A stretch of 64,000 nucleotides of DNA from CAVVJA01 sp963809815 (GTDB lineage: Bacteria; Actinomycetota; Actinomycetes; Mycobacteriales; Jatrophihabitantaceae): contig CAWELM010000017.1 in the NCBI GenBank assembly GCA_963809815.1, positions 372,001 to 436,000 of the forward strand. Direction: 5' to 3'. This document shows positions 16,975 through 24,966 of the stretch, piece after piece. The position numbers and the translations under genes were made by a program. The notes beneath the pieces are model-generated. The model worked only from the letters and a program-made list of their open reading frames with translations. It did no database searches and was not told the DNA's origin. Position 1 is the first letter of the stretch; each line of letters begins with the position of its first letter.

Positions 16975-17739
16975 CGCCCGGATCCCACCGGGGTGGCAGC
17001 ACCTGCCCGCTCCCGGCGGTGACTCCGCCGTCGACGGGCAACGCGACGCCGGTGACGAAGGATGCCAGAGGGCTGAGCAGAAACGCGACCACGTAGGCAA
17101 CTTCGGCCGCGCTCCCCCACCGCTGTAGCGGGACAGCCCGGCGCAAGGCCTCGAAGCGCGCCGGGTCGGCGTCCTCGATTCGGCGGGTCATACCCGTCCG
17201 GATCGGACCCGGACAGACGGCGTTGACCCGGATACCGGCCGAGGCGAAGTCGATGGCCGCCGACCGGACGAGGTTAAGGGCGGCGGCCTTGGCGGCCGCA
17301 TACGGCCAGCGCCCGGGCTCGCCGCCGAGGGCGGTCACGGAGGCATTGACGACGACCGCGCGCCGCCGCGCTGACGAAGGGCGGGAACCACTGCACGCAG
17401 TCCGAGGACGACGGCCCGCAGATTGACATTCAGACACTCGTCGAAGCGGGCCAGATCGAGCGTCTCCAGGGGGCCCGACACGCTGAGGCCGGCGTTCAGG
17501 AAGGCCGCGTCGAGGCCGCCGAACCGCTCCTGCGCTGCGGCAACCGCGGCGGCGTTCGTGGCCTCCTCCGTGACATCTCCCGCGACCGCACACGTGCTCC
17601 GCTTGTCCAGCCAGTCCATCGAGTCTGCGGAACGGTCGACGGCTACGACCCGCCCACCGATGCGGGTGAGGTGCTCCACAGTCGCCCGCCCGATACCCGA
17701 CGCTGCGCCGGTGACGACAGTTACCGTCTCCGCTGGCAT
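16967..17739 (-). pseudogene. SDR split by a frameshift near 17365
   Basis: The N-terminal part from the ATG at 17739 reads VTVVTGAASGIGRATVEHL, an acidic VDRS loop and AFLNAGLSVSGP up to VVPALRQRGG. In the next frame the protein goes on RAVVVNASVTALGGEPGRW, then PYAAAKAAALNLVRSAAIDF with the Tyr/Lys pair, and ends with a normal PVDGG C-terminus at 16967. The switch falls in the GC run at about 17355-17372; adding one base restores a single frame of about 257 residues. All catalytic residues are kept, so either this is a sequencing or assembly error in a GC tract or the gene was inactivated recently. Confidence 0.75.
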
Positions 17740-17767
17740 GAGCTCACCTCACCGGTGTCCGCACGGT

Positions 17768-17784
17768 CTAGTGTCCCGCGAGGG
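17768..17784 (+). repeat. dispersed 17-base motif, copy 1
   Basis: CTAGTGTCCCGCGAGGG sits 29 bases upstream of the SDR start at 17739 and downstream of the TetR stop at 17840. The same 17 bases recur exactly at 54010 and with one to a few changes at 60084 and 63036-63069, always between genes. Here only the CCC-GCGA-GGG core could pair. Confidence 0.7.
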
Positions 17785-17839
17785 CTTGCTCGGATGCTAA
17801 AGAAGAACCGAGCCACGGCCGAACTCGGGCCGGACGCCA

Positions 17840-18442
17840 TCAGCTGGCCGCGCGCACGGCGCTGCCTGGTAGCAGCGCCGCAACTCCCAACCGAAGTTGC
17901 TCGGACTGACGCCGCGGCGTCCAGTCAGCGGGGTCGAAGACGGCCTGGGTGGCAATGCCTTGAACCAGGGTGAGAAGCGACCGGGCGACCAGGCGGAGCT
18001 CCGGATCGCCAGACGCGGCATTCGTCAGCTCGGCCACCACGTGCTCGATCCGGCCGCGGGCACTGCGCACACGGTCGCGCTGCTCGACGGCCAGTTCGTT
18101 GTCGCTCGCCGCAGTGCCCCAGAAGGCGACGAATACCCGCCAATCGCGGCGCGAGTCGTCGTCGAGAGGAAGGAGTGCCTCCAGACAACTGACGACGCTG
18201 CGCCGATCGGCCGTCGCCGCGGATTCGAACCGCGATGTCGATCGGTTCGCCGCCGCGCGAAACGTCGATCGGAGCAGGTCCCGCTTGTCGAGGAAGTAAT
18301 GGCTGACCACGGCCGTGCTGAAGCCGGTGGCGGCCGCCACGGCCCGCACGGTAAGCGCCTCGACGCCCCGTGCGGCCACGATCTCCGCCGCCACCTCAGT
18401 CACGAGGAGGCGGCGGGCGTGGTGATCGACATACTTCGGCAT
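17840..18442 (-). CDS. TetR-family transcriptional regulator
   Basis: 200 residues from the ATG at 18442 (MPKYVDHHARRLLVTEVAAE); a frame start at 18499 would add 19 unlikely residues. The helix-turn-helix is LTVRAVAAATGFSTAVVSHYF at about residues 31-51, with LDKRDLLRSTF after it. The RRLLVTEVA start and this helix pattern resemble the TetR_C_6/BetI-like group. It diverges from the KstD-like flavoprotein across an AT-rich 126-base spacer and is a good candidate to control that operon. Confidence 0.85.
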   Translation of the reverse strand: MPKYVDHHARRLLVTEVAAEIVAARGVEALTVRAVAAATGFSTAVVSHYFLDKRDLLRSTFRAAANRSTSRFESAATADRRSVVSCLEALLPLDDDSRRDWRVFVAFWGTAASDNELAVEQRDRVRSARGRIEHVVAELTNAASGDPELRLVARSLLTLVQGIATQAVFDPADWTPRRQSEQLRLGVAALLPGSAVRAAS

Positions 18443-18499
18443 TTCATGAACTCTAGCAGCATCGTATGACGTTCGTTGGAAAAAAAGCTCCTGCACCAT

Positions 18500-18560
18500 C
18501 TAGATAATCAGCTAATGATACTGATATTGTAACGTTAGTTATATATACATCAGCCAGCGA
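18500..18560 (+). promoter_or_regulatory. AT-rich promoter/operator region of the flavoprotein operon
   Basis: This is one of the most AT-rich stretches of the window. It contains TAACGTTA (18530-18537, perfect palindrome), repeated TGATA-type runs and TATATATAC just before the GAGGAG ribosome-binding site of the gene at 18569. It lies between the divergent TetR gene and the flavoprotein gene, so a TetR operator and both promoters are expected here. No clean -35/-10 pair can be assigned. Confidence 0.45.
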
Positions 18561-18568
18561 GGAGTCTC

Positions 18569-20185
18569 ATGGAGACGTTCGACGTTGTCGTGCTGGGCAC
18601 CGGGGCGGCGGCTCTCGCCGCAGCCATACGGGCCTCTGACGGAGGCGCGAATGTCGGCTTGTTCGAAAAGGCCGACACAGTGGGTGGCACGAGCGCGTGG
18701 TCCGGCGGGATGGTGTGGATCCCCGTCAATCCGCACATGGCCGAGCTCGGCATCGAGGACAGCCGGGAAGAGGCCCTCACATATCTGAACTCGCTCTCGC
18801 ACGGACTCATCGATACCGACCTCGCCGCAGCGTTGATCGATGCTGGACCAGAGATGGTGACGTGGTTCGAGGCGAACACCCCGGTCAGGTTCCAGATCAT
18901 CAAGGACTTCCCGGACTACCACCCCGAGCACCCGGGTGCGAAGCCGGGCGGCGGCCGGTCGCTCGAATGCCCGCTGTACCCCTTCGCCGATCTCGGAGCC
19001 TGGCAGGACCGGGTGACGGTCGGACCGCAGCTGTCGGGCAACATCACGATGAGCGAGACGAGCCTTGGCCGAGGCGCGCCGAGTGGGGTCGCGCCCGAAG
19101 AACTGGCGCGGCGGCGCATCCGCGATGAACGCGGCGCCGGGCAAGGACTAATCGGGCCACTGCTCCGAGCCTGCTTGGACCGTCAGATCGAACCGCGTAC
19201 CGGCATGCGCGCCGTTGAGCTGATCGTCGACGATGGCCGAGTGGTGGGCGTCCGCTTCGAGACCAGCGACGGTTCAGTCGATATCGGAGCGCGCCGCGGC
19301 GTGATCATTGCGACTGGTGGATTCGAATGGGATCCCGAGCTGGTGCGGGCGTTCGCCCGAGGACCGCTCGCGCGCTCAGCCTCGGTCCCGACCAATACTG
19401 GTGACGGTCTGAAGATGGCTATGCGCATCGGCGCTGGGCTGGCCAATATGCGCGAGGCCTGGTGGGTTCCCACGATCGACGTGCCAGTTGGCGACCGGAT
19501 AGCGGCCTGGCAGGTCAACGGCGAGCGGACCCGGCCGCACTGCATCATGGTGAACAAGCGGGGCCAGCGGTTCACCAACGAGGCGGCGAATTACAACGCA
19601 CTCGGCGCTGCGTTCCACGTGATCGACGTAAGCAGCTTCGACTACATCAATCATCCCGCCTGGATGGTCTTCGACCGGCACTACTTGACGCGGTACGGAC
19701 TCGCCGGCTTCCGGGGGGACGGTCCCACTCCGGAATGGATCATCGAGGCGCCGTCTATAGCCGAGCTCGCCGCGGCAATCGATGTCCCCGTACCGGCCCT
19801 CGAGGGAACCGTTGCGCGGTGGAACGAGCTGTCCGCGCGTGGGGAGGATGCCGACTTCGGCCGCGGTAGGAGCGCACACGACCGGTGGTGGGGCGACCCA
19901 AGCCTCGGCGACGGGCCGCAGGCAACTCTCGGCCCGCTCGACACTGCGCCGTTCTACGCGGTACAGGTCTATTCCGGTGTCTTGGGCACGAAGGGAGGCC
20001 CGCGGACTGATGGCAACGGCCAGGTGCTTGACGTGGACGGCCGTCTCATCGCTGGGTTGTATGCCGCGGGGAACGCGATGGGGTCGGTCATGGGCATGAC
20101 CTATGGCGGCGCTGGCGGCACCCTCGGACCCGCACTCGTCTTCGGGTATCTTGCCGGCCGCCACGCTGCCGAGGCGACGTCATGA
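18569..20185 (+). CDS. FAD-dependent dehydrogenase, 3-ketosteroid delta1-dehydrogenase-like
   Basis: 538 residues, ATG at 18569 after GAGGAG. The N-terminal FAD loop is VVVLGTGAAALAAAIRASDG, with an acidic FEK end to the second strand and then GGTSAWSGGMVWIP, the classical fumarate-reductase/KstD start. Near the C-terminus GNAMGSVMGMTYGGAGGTLG carries the Tyr-x-x-x-Gly that binds the 3-keto group in KstD enzymes. It probably inserts a double bond next to a ring ketone. The SDR gene at 20182 overlaps its stop, so they form an operon. Which ring system is used cannot be read from sequence. Confidence 0.85.
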   Translation: METFDVVVLGTGAAALAAAIRASDGGANVGLFEKADTVGGTSAWSGGMVWIPVNPHMAELGIEDSREEALTYLNSLSHGLIDTDLAAALIDAGPEMVTWFEANTPVRFQIIKDFPDYHPEHPGAKPGGGRSLECPLYPFADLGAWQDRVTVGPQLSGNITMSETSLGRGAPSGVAPEELARRRIRDERGAGQGLIGPLLRACLDRQIEPRTGMRAVELIVDDGRVVGVRFETSDGSVDIGARRGVIIATGGFEWDPELVRAFARGPLARSASVPTNTGDGLKMAMRIGAGLANMREAWWVPTIDVPVGDRIAAWQVNGERTRPHCIMVNKRGQRFTNEAANYNALGAAFHVIDVSSFDYINHPAWMVFDRHYLTRYGLAGFRGDGPTPEWIIEAPSIAELAAAIDVPVPALEGTVARWNELSARGEDADFGRGRSAHDRWWGDPSLGDGPQATLGPLDTAPFYAVQVYSGVLGTKGGPRTDGNGQVLDVDGRLIAGLYAAGNAMGSVMGMTYGGAGGTLGPALVFGYLAGRHAAEATS

Positions 20186-20946
20186 ACGAGGACTTCACCG
20201 GCAAGGTCGCCCTGGTTACGGGCGCGGCGGGCGGGATGGGCCGGGCGACGGCTCAGGCGTTTGCCGCCGCCGGCGCCAAGGTGGTCGCTGCGGACATCGC
20301 CGTAGACGAAGGCGAGCAGACCGCGAAGCTGATCCGCGGCAACGGCGGCGAAGCGGTGTTCGTACGCACTGACGTGTCCGACGCGGCCGATGTCGAAGCG
20401 GCGGTGGCTTCGGCGGTGAACGAGTACGGGGGTCTCGACTGCGCCGCCAACATGGCCGCCATCGAGACGGAGACGACGCTCCTGGCCGACTGTGAGGAGG
20501 CGACGTTCGACCGATTGGTCGCCGTAAACCTCCGCTCGATCTTCTTGTGCCTCAAGTACGAGATCCGGGCGATGCTGCAACGGGGCGGCGGCTCGATTGT
20601 CAACATCGCCTCGACGAACTCCTTCCGTCCATTGCCCAAACAGGCGGCATACACCGCCACGAAGCACGGCGTGATCGGTCTCACCAAGACGGCGGCCATC
20701 GAGTACGCGGGAAAGGGCATCCGGGTCAACGCAGTCGCGCCGGGTGCGATCGATACCCCCATGTTGCGCGGGGCGATAGCGGCACGTGGCTCGGACGAAG
20801 CGGAGGTGATCAGCCGGCTGAGCCTGGTCGGCCGCTTCGGTGACCCGGCCGAGATCGCGAATGCCGTGTTATGGCTGTGTTCGGACCGGTCGACATACAC
20901 CGTCGGGCACACGCTCGCGGTCGACGGTGGCTACCTGGTCCGCTGA
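20182..20946 (+). CDS. short-chain dehydrogenase/reductase (SDR)
   Basis: 254 residues, ATGA overlap with the flavoprotein gene. Classical SDR: ALVTGAAGGMGRATAQAF cofactor loop, Asp in VAADIAVDEG pointing to NAD(H), NMAAIE in place of N-N-A-G, Ser in NIASTNS, and YTATKHGVIGLTK with the Tyr/Lys pair. The C-terminus ends TVGHTLAVDGGYLVR. The change of N-N-A-G to A-N-M-A is tolerated in several SDRs. It likely oxidises a ring hydroxyl before or after the delta1-dehydrogenase step (inference from the operon). Confidence 0.87.
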   Translation: MNEDFTGKVALVTGAAGGMGRATAQAFAAAGAKVVAADIAVDEGEQTAKLIRGNGGEAVFVRTDVSDAADVEAAVASAVNEYGGLDCAANMAAIETETTLLADCEEATFDRLVAVNLRSIFLCLKYEIRAMLQRGGGSIVNIASTNSFRPLPKQAAYTATKHGVIGLTKTAAIEYAGKGIRVNAVAPGAIDTPMLRGAIAARGSDEAEVISRLSLVGRFGDPAEIANAVLWLCSDRSTYTVGHTLAVDGGYLVR

Positions 20947-20984
20947 TCGGGCCCTGGTCCGCGGGTCGACGACCTCGACATCGT

Positions 20985-21025
20985 CAGCCCCAGTTATTAG
21001 AGTGAATGCCCATAAAGTAAGCCGA
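20985..21025 (+). promoter_or_regulatory. AT-rich candidate promoter upstream of Rieske oxygenase 1
   Basis: The 168 bases between the SDR stop and the Rieske start include one AT-rich patch (CAGTTATTAGAGTGAATGCC and CATAAAGTAAG) in otherwise GC-rich sequence. This is the likely promoter of the Rieske unit; a -10-like TATTAG and TAAAGT are present but spacing to a -35 is unclear. Confidence 0.35.
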
Positions 21026-21114
21026 TGCGATCGACCGCGTGTGCCGGAACAGCTCCTGGGCGTCGGGCCCGCCGGCCGTCCGATTTCCGGCACGGCGGTG
21101 GAGAATAGGGAGCC

Positions 21115-22491
21115 ATGACGACCTCGGAGCGCGTAGAGGATCGGGCCAAACGGACGACTCTGTGGTACGACCTAGTACTCGACGATGAGCGTCCGCTACC
21201 TGAATATCTGCGGGAGCGGGTTCCGTACCACGCGAAGAGCCAACAGGTCCCGGTGCATCGCTATACGAGCCGGGAGTGGCACCTGCTCGAGCGCGAACAC
21301 CTGTGGCGCAAGGTCTGGCAAATGGCCTGCCGGGAAGAGCACATTCCAGAAGTCGGCAGTTATGTTCTCTACGACATCGCCGGAGATTCCTACATCATCG
21401 TGCGCACCCGGGAGGGCATCAAGGCGTACGTCAACGCCTGCTTGCACCGAGGGCGCGCGTTGAAGGATTACGACGGACGCTGCAGTGAGTTCCGCTGCAG
21501 CTTCCACGGCTTCACCTGGCGCCTGGACGGCACGCTGCGTCACACACCGGCACCGGCCGAGTTCCCCGAGGTCGAGGCCGACCGCGACGCGTGGCACCTT
21601 CCGGAAGCCAAGGTCGGCGTGTGGGGCGGGTTCGTGTTCATCAACCCCGATCCGGACGCGGAATCGCTCGAGGACTTCCTCGGCACGATGCCGGAGCACT
21701 TCGCCCGGTGGGACTTCGAGCATCGCTACCTGCAGGCGCACGTCGCCAAGAAGATCCGTTGCAATTGGAAGATCGCCCAGGAAGCGTTCGACGAGGGCCT
21801 GCACCTCGGCGCCACCCATCCCCAGTCGGCTCCCTACGTCGGCGACGCCAATGCCGCCGTTGACGTCTACGGAAACTACGCGCGGCAGATCAGCCCGTCC
21901 GGCACGCCGATCGAGGACTTGCCGGTCGACGCGACGGAAACCGACATCCTGAAGCGCATGCTCGACGTCCGCGAGGGAGAGGACCTGCCGATTCCGTTCT
22001 CACAGCGCAGCACCGCGCGCGACGCGATGGCCCGGGCCGGCCGTGAGCGTTGGCGACAGGCGCTCGGTGAGGAGGCGGACGACATCTCCGACGCCGAACT
22101 CGTCGATCACTGGAACTACATCGTTTTCCCGAATTTCCATCCGTGGGGTGGTTACAACCGCATCATCTATCGATTCCGGCCGAATGGCGATCGGCACGAC
22201 GAATCGATCTTCGAGGTCATGTTCCTGACGCCGTATCGGGGCGAAAAGCCGCCAACCGCTGAGATCACGCACTTGGACTTCGAGGATTCGTGGACGAAGG
22301 CACCTGAGCTGCAAACCCTCGGCTTGGTCATGGAACAGGACACCTTCAACATGGAGGCAGTGCAGCGCGGCCTGGAAACGACCCGCCGGCCTTACGTGAT
22401 CGCGTCTACGGCGCAAGAGGGGATCCTGACCTGGCGCCACGATCTGTTGAGCAGCTGGGTTGCCGATCAGTCGGGCGGGATGTTGTCATGA
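21115..22491 (+). CDS. Rieske non-heme iron oxygenase alpha subunit 1
   Basis: 458 residues, ATG at 21115 after AGGGAG. The Rieske [2Fe-2S] site is NACLHRGRALKDYDG with Cys109/His111 and RCSFHGFTW with Cys128/His131. The mononuclear iron site is EAFDEGLHLGATH, with His230 and His235 and a Glu at the bridging position three residues before the first His. A late EQDTFNMEAVQRG supplies the likely carboxylate ligand. It is related over its whole length to oxygenase 2 at 23584. No ferredoxin or reductase gene is adjacent. It overlaps the small gene at 22488 by four bases. Confidence 0.9.
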   Translation: MTTSERVEDRAKRTTLWYDLVLDDERPLPEYLRERVPYHAKSQQVPVHRYTSREWHLLEREHLWRKVWQMACREEHIPEVGSYVLYDIAGDSYIIVRTREGIKAYVNACLHRGRALKDYDGRCSEFRCSFHGFTWRLDGTLRHTPAPAEFPEVEADRDAWHLPEAKVGVWGGFVFINPDPDAESLEDFLGTMPEHFARWDFEHRYLQAHVAKKIRCNWKIAQEAFDEGLHLGATHPQSAPYVGDANAAVDVYGNYARQISPSGTPIEDLPVDATETDILKRMLDVREGEDLPIPFSQRSTARDAMARAGRERWRQALGEEADDISDAELVDHWNYIVFPNFHPWGGYNRIIYRFRPNGDRHDESIFEVMFLTPYRGEKPPTAEITHLDFEDSWTKAPELQTLGLVMEQDTFNMEAVQRGLETTRRPYVIASTAQEGILTWRHDLLSSWVADQSGGMLS

Positions 22492-22730
22492 CTGCGCCCG
22501 TCGGCGCGATCAGACACCCGCTCAACCCGAATGCGTACTACGTCGGCGACGAAGACGGCACCGTGCGGGTGATCATGGGCACTCGTTGGGGGCGGTTCGA
22601 CCAGAGCGGGAAATATCTGGAAGGCACCTTGTTCGAGGCCGATCCAGAGCTTTGCGTGTGGGTGTCCGCGCCTCGCCCGTCGGCGCACCACCGCATCAGT
22701 CGCGTCCTCGACATGCCCGCCGAGCGGTGA
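22488..22730 (+). CDS. small protein of unrecognised family, partner of Rieske oxygenase 1
   Basis: 80 residues, coupled to the oxygenase by an ATGA overlap. It has no signal peptide, membrane helix or metal-type Cys cluster (one Cys only). Its core TRWGRFDQSGKYLEGTLFEA followed by DPELCVW matches the core of the 81-residue protein at 23342, which sits next to oxygenase 2. Shared positions are I-x-H-x-L at the start, G-R-F-D-x-x-G, A-D-P-E-L-C-x-W and a basic tail. I do not recognise the family. A small assembly, targeting or electron-transfer accessory to the oxygenase is possible but unproven. Confidence 0.75.
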   Translation: MTAPVGAIRHPLNPNAYYVGDEDGTVRVIMGTRWGRFDQSGKYLEGTLFEADPELCVWVSAPRPSAHHRISRVLDMPAER

Positions 22731-23197
22731 CGGCCGGGGCCGAAGAGGCCATTCGCCAGGCGGTGTTGCGGTATTGCCGCGGCGTCGACCGGCTGGATGC
22801 CGAGCTGATGTTCAGCGCATATCACGAAGACGCGACCGACGATCACGGTGTCTACGTCGGGTCCGCGCGAGGCTTGTGCGATCGGGTGGTCGCGTCACAT
22901 CGGCGCTACGACGCGACGATGCACTGTGTTCTCAATCATGCCATCGAGGTCGTCGACGAACGGCACGCCACCGGCGAGGTCTACAACGTGACGTACCTGC
23001 GCCGTACGGCCGAGGATGGCACGGCCTACTTGGACACGTGGTGGGGGCGTTACCTCGACGAGTACGAGTGCCGCGACGGCCGGTGGGCGATCAGCCACCG
23101 CGTGTGCGTGCACGAATGGACGCGCAGCGAACCCGTCGGGGAGCCGATGCCGATCGACGCGCAACGCTTCCGGCAAGGCGCCGCTGACCGCGGTTAG
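22727..23197 (+). CDS. SnoaL/NTF2-fold protein, dioxygenase small-subunit-like
   Basis: 156 residues from the GTG at 22727, overlapping the preceding stop (GTGA). It begins EEAIRQAVLRYCRGVDRLDAE and contains MFSAYHEDATDDHGVYVGSA and WWGRYLDEYECRDGRWAISHR, a SnoaL_4 pattern shared by many proteins next to ring hydroxylases. The position after an oxygenase alpha subunit and its small partner suggests a beta-like subunit or an isomerase acting on the product. A strong hairpin follows the stop. Confidence 0.75.
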   Translation: MTAGAEEAIRQAVLRYCRGVDRLDAELMFSAYHEDATDDHGVYVGSARGLCDRVVASHRRYDATMHCVLNHAIEVVDERHATGEVYNVTYLRRTAEDGTAYLDTWWGRYLDEYECRDGRWAISHRVCVHEWTRSEPVGEPMPIDAQRFRQGAADRG

Positions 23198-23231
23198 GGC
23201 GTTTCCAATCCCACGCCTGCGGGAAACGCCC
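23197..23231 (+). terminator. hairpin terminator after the first Rieske unit
   Basis: GGGCGTTTCC (23197-23206) pairs with GGAAACGCCC (23222-23231), a perfect ten-base stem with a 15-base loop that begins in the stop codon of the NTF2 gene. It has only a weak T-rich tail (TGATGTTGTTG). It separates the first Rieske unit from the second, which begins at 23342. Confidence 0.6.
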
Positions 23232-23341
23232 TGATGTTGTTGCCGCTGCGGGCTGCCTGCTACGTTCCTTTCTACACATCTCCTGTTGTTACTGGCGACG
23301 CCGGGCCGAATGTCGGTGGTGACCGTGGCGAGGGAGCGACG

Positions 23342-23587
23342 ATGCGGAAGATCGAACATGCGCTGAGTGGCGCGGTGTACGAGTGGGCCGAAGACGACCT
23401 CGGGCCGGTGCTGGTCACCGATCGGAAGGGCCGGCAGGGGCGCTTTGATCGGGACGGTCGATGGGTGACCGGTGAGGTGCGCCGGGCCGATCCCGAGCTG
23501 TGTCGGTGGATCGTCAGCGGCGGGCGAACCGCGGGCGGCGCCGCGTCCCGCAGTCGCCGCTTCGAGGTCGAGGAGACGTTCTCCTGA
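23342..23587 (+). CDS. small protein of unrecognised family, partner of Rieske oxygenase 2
   Basis: 81 residues, ATG at 23342 behind GAGGGAGCGACG. Same family as the protein at 22488: RKGRQGRFDRDGRWVTGEV and then RRADPELCRW match GRFD-x-x-G and ADPELC-x-W there. The N-terminus is acidic (YEWAEDDLGPV) and the C-terminal tail is rich in Arg/Ser. A single Cys is conserved between the two copies. The gene order is reversed relative to unit 1: here it precedes the oxygenase, whose CTG start overlaps its stop. Confidence 0.75.
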   Translation: MRKIEHALSGAVYEWAEDDLGPVLVTDRKGRQGRFDRDGRWVTGEVRRADPELCRWIVSGGRTAGGAASRSRRFEVEETFS

Positions 23588-24966
23588 CCGCCGAGACACG
23601 GCCGCGGACCGGATTCCTCGGCAGCGGGCCGTCATACCAAGACCTGCTGGACATCGACAGCAAGCCCGTACCTGCGTCCATGCGACGCAACCAGCCGGGC
23701 TATTTCGGCGAGGCCGACATCCCGGTCGAGCGCTATCTGGCCCGGGAGTTCCACGAGCTCGAGAAGGAGCGGCTCTGGTCGCGCGTGTGGCAGTTCGCCT
23801 GCCGCGAGGAGGTCCTGGCGGAAGTCGGCGACACCGAGGTGTATGACATCTGCGATACGTCGATCTTGCTGGTTCGCGCCGCACCCGGTCGTGACGGCAT
23901 CAAGGCGTACATCAACGCCTGCTTGCATCGCGGCCGCGCCCTGCGTGACGGCCGAGGCCGGGTCAGCGAGCTGGAGTGCGCGTTCCACGGTTTTTGCTGG
24001 TCTCTTTCCGGAAAGCTCAAGCGCGTGCCGAGTGCGTGGGACTTCCCGCAGGTCAAGCCGAACGCGTTCCGGCTACCGGAGGTTCGGGTCGGCACCTGGG
24101 GTGGCTTCGTCTTCGTGAATCCCGATCCGAACTGCGAACCGCTCGAGGACTACCTCGGTGAACTACCGACGTTTTTCGAGCGCTGGCCGCTCGAGAACCG
24201 TTACACCCGCGTACACATCTCCAAGATTCTGCGGGTGAACTGGAAGGTCGCGCAGGAAGCCTTCATGGAGTCCCTCCACGTCATCACAACGCATCCGCAG
24301 CTGCTGGCTGGATTCGGCGATGCCAACTCTCAGTACGACGTGTTCGGCAACGTGTCGCGCGCGATCTCCGCGCGCGGCGTGCCGAGCCCTTACCTGTCCT
24401 GGGATCCGAGCGAGCAGCAGCGGCTCAACAGCCAGATCGACCAGCGCATCGACGATCCGCCGATGTTGGAGGTGTCAGAGGGCAGCACCGCTCGCAAGAC
24501 GCTGGCCGAGGCGGCCCGCCGATCGCTGCGGTCACTACTTGGCGACCAGGTGCAGCAGCTGACGGACGCCGAACTCGTCGACAGCTACTACCTGACGGTG
24601 TTCCCGAACATGCACCCGTGGGGCGGCTACAACCAGATCACCTACCGCTTCCGGCCCAACGGCGACGATCATCGCAGTTGCATCATGGACGTCTTCCTCC
24701 TCTCCCCGTTCGCCGGCGAACGACCGGCCCCAGTTCCGGAGATCCGGCTCAGCGCCGACGAGCCATGGCGAACTGCGGTGGAATCGCTCGGCTCACTCGC
24801 CCGCGTCTTCGACCAAGACGAGTTCAACCTCGAGGCGGTGCAGAAGGGTCTGCGTACTACTCGCAAAGCGGGCGTGACGTTCGCCGTGTACCAGGAAAGC
24901 AAGATCCGGCATTTCCACCACCTGCTCGATCAGTGGCTGGAGAAGGCCCCTGACGTCGATCCTTGA
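23584..24966 (+). CDS. Rieske non-heme iron oxygenase alpha subunit 2, CTG start inferred
   Basis: 460 residues if translation starts at the CTG at 23584, eight bases after GAGGAG and overlapping the preceding stop as CTGA. The next ATG (23680) would remove 32 residues that align in length with oxygenase 1, and the upstream GTG at 23500 lies deep in the small gene. Rieske ligands are NACLHRGRAL (Cys113/His115) and ECAFHGFCW (Cys132/His135); the iron site is EAFMESLHVITTH with His232 and His237. It is paralogous to oxygenase 1. The product is likely part of the same pathway or acts on a related substrate. Confidence 0.88.
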   Translation: MTAETRPRTGFLGSGPSYQDLLDIDSKPVPASMRRNQPGYFGEADIPVERYLAREFHELEKERLWSRVWQFACREEVLAEVGDTEVYDICDTSILLVRAAPGRDGIKAYINACLHRGRALRDGRGRVSELECAFHGFCWSLSGKLKRVPSAWDFPQVKPNAFRLPEVRVGTWGGFVFVNPDPNCEPLEDYLGELPTFFERWPLENRYTRVHISKILRVNWKVAQEAFMESLHVITTHPQLLAGFGDANSQYDVFGNVSRAISARGVPSPYLSWDPSEQQRLNSQIDQRIDDPPMLEVSEGSTARKTLAEAARRSLRSLLGDQVQQLTDAELVDSYYLTVFPNMHPWGGYNQITYRFRPNGDDHRSCIMDVFLLSPFAGERPAPVPEIRLSADEPWRTAVESLGSLARVFDQDEFNLEAVQKGLRTTRKAGVTFAVYQESKIRHFHHLLDQWLEKAPDVDP

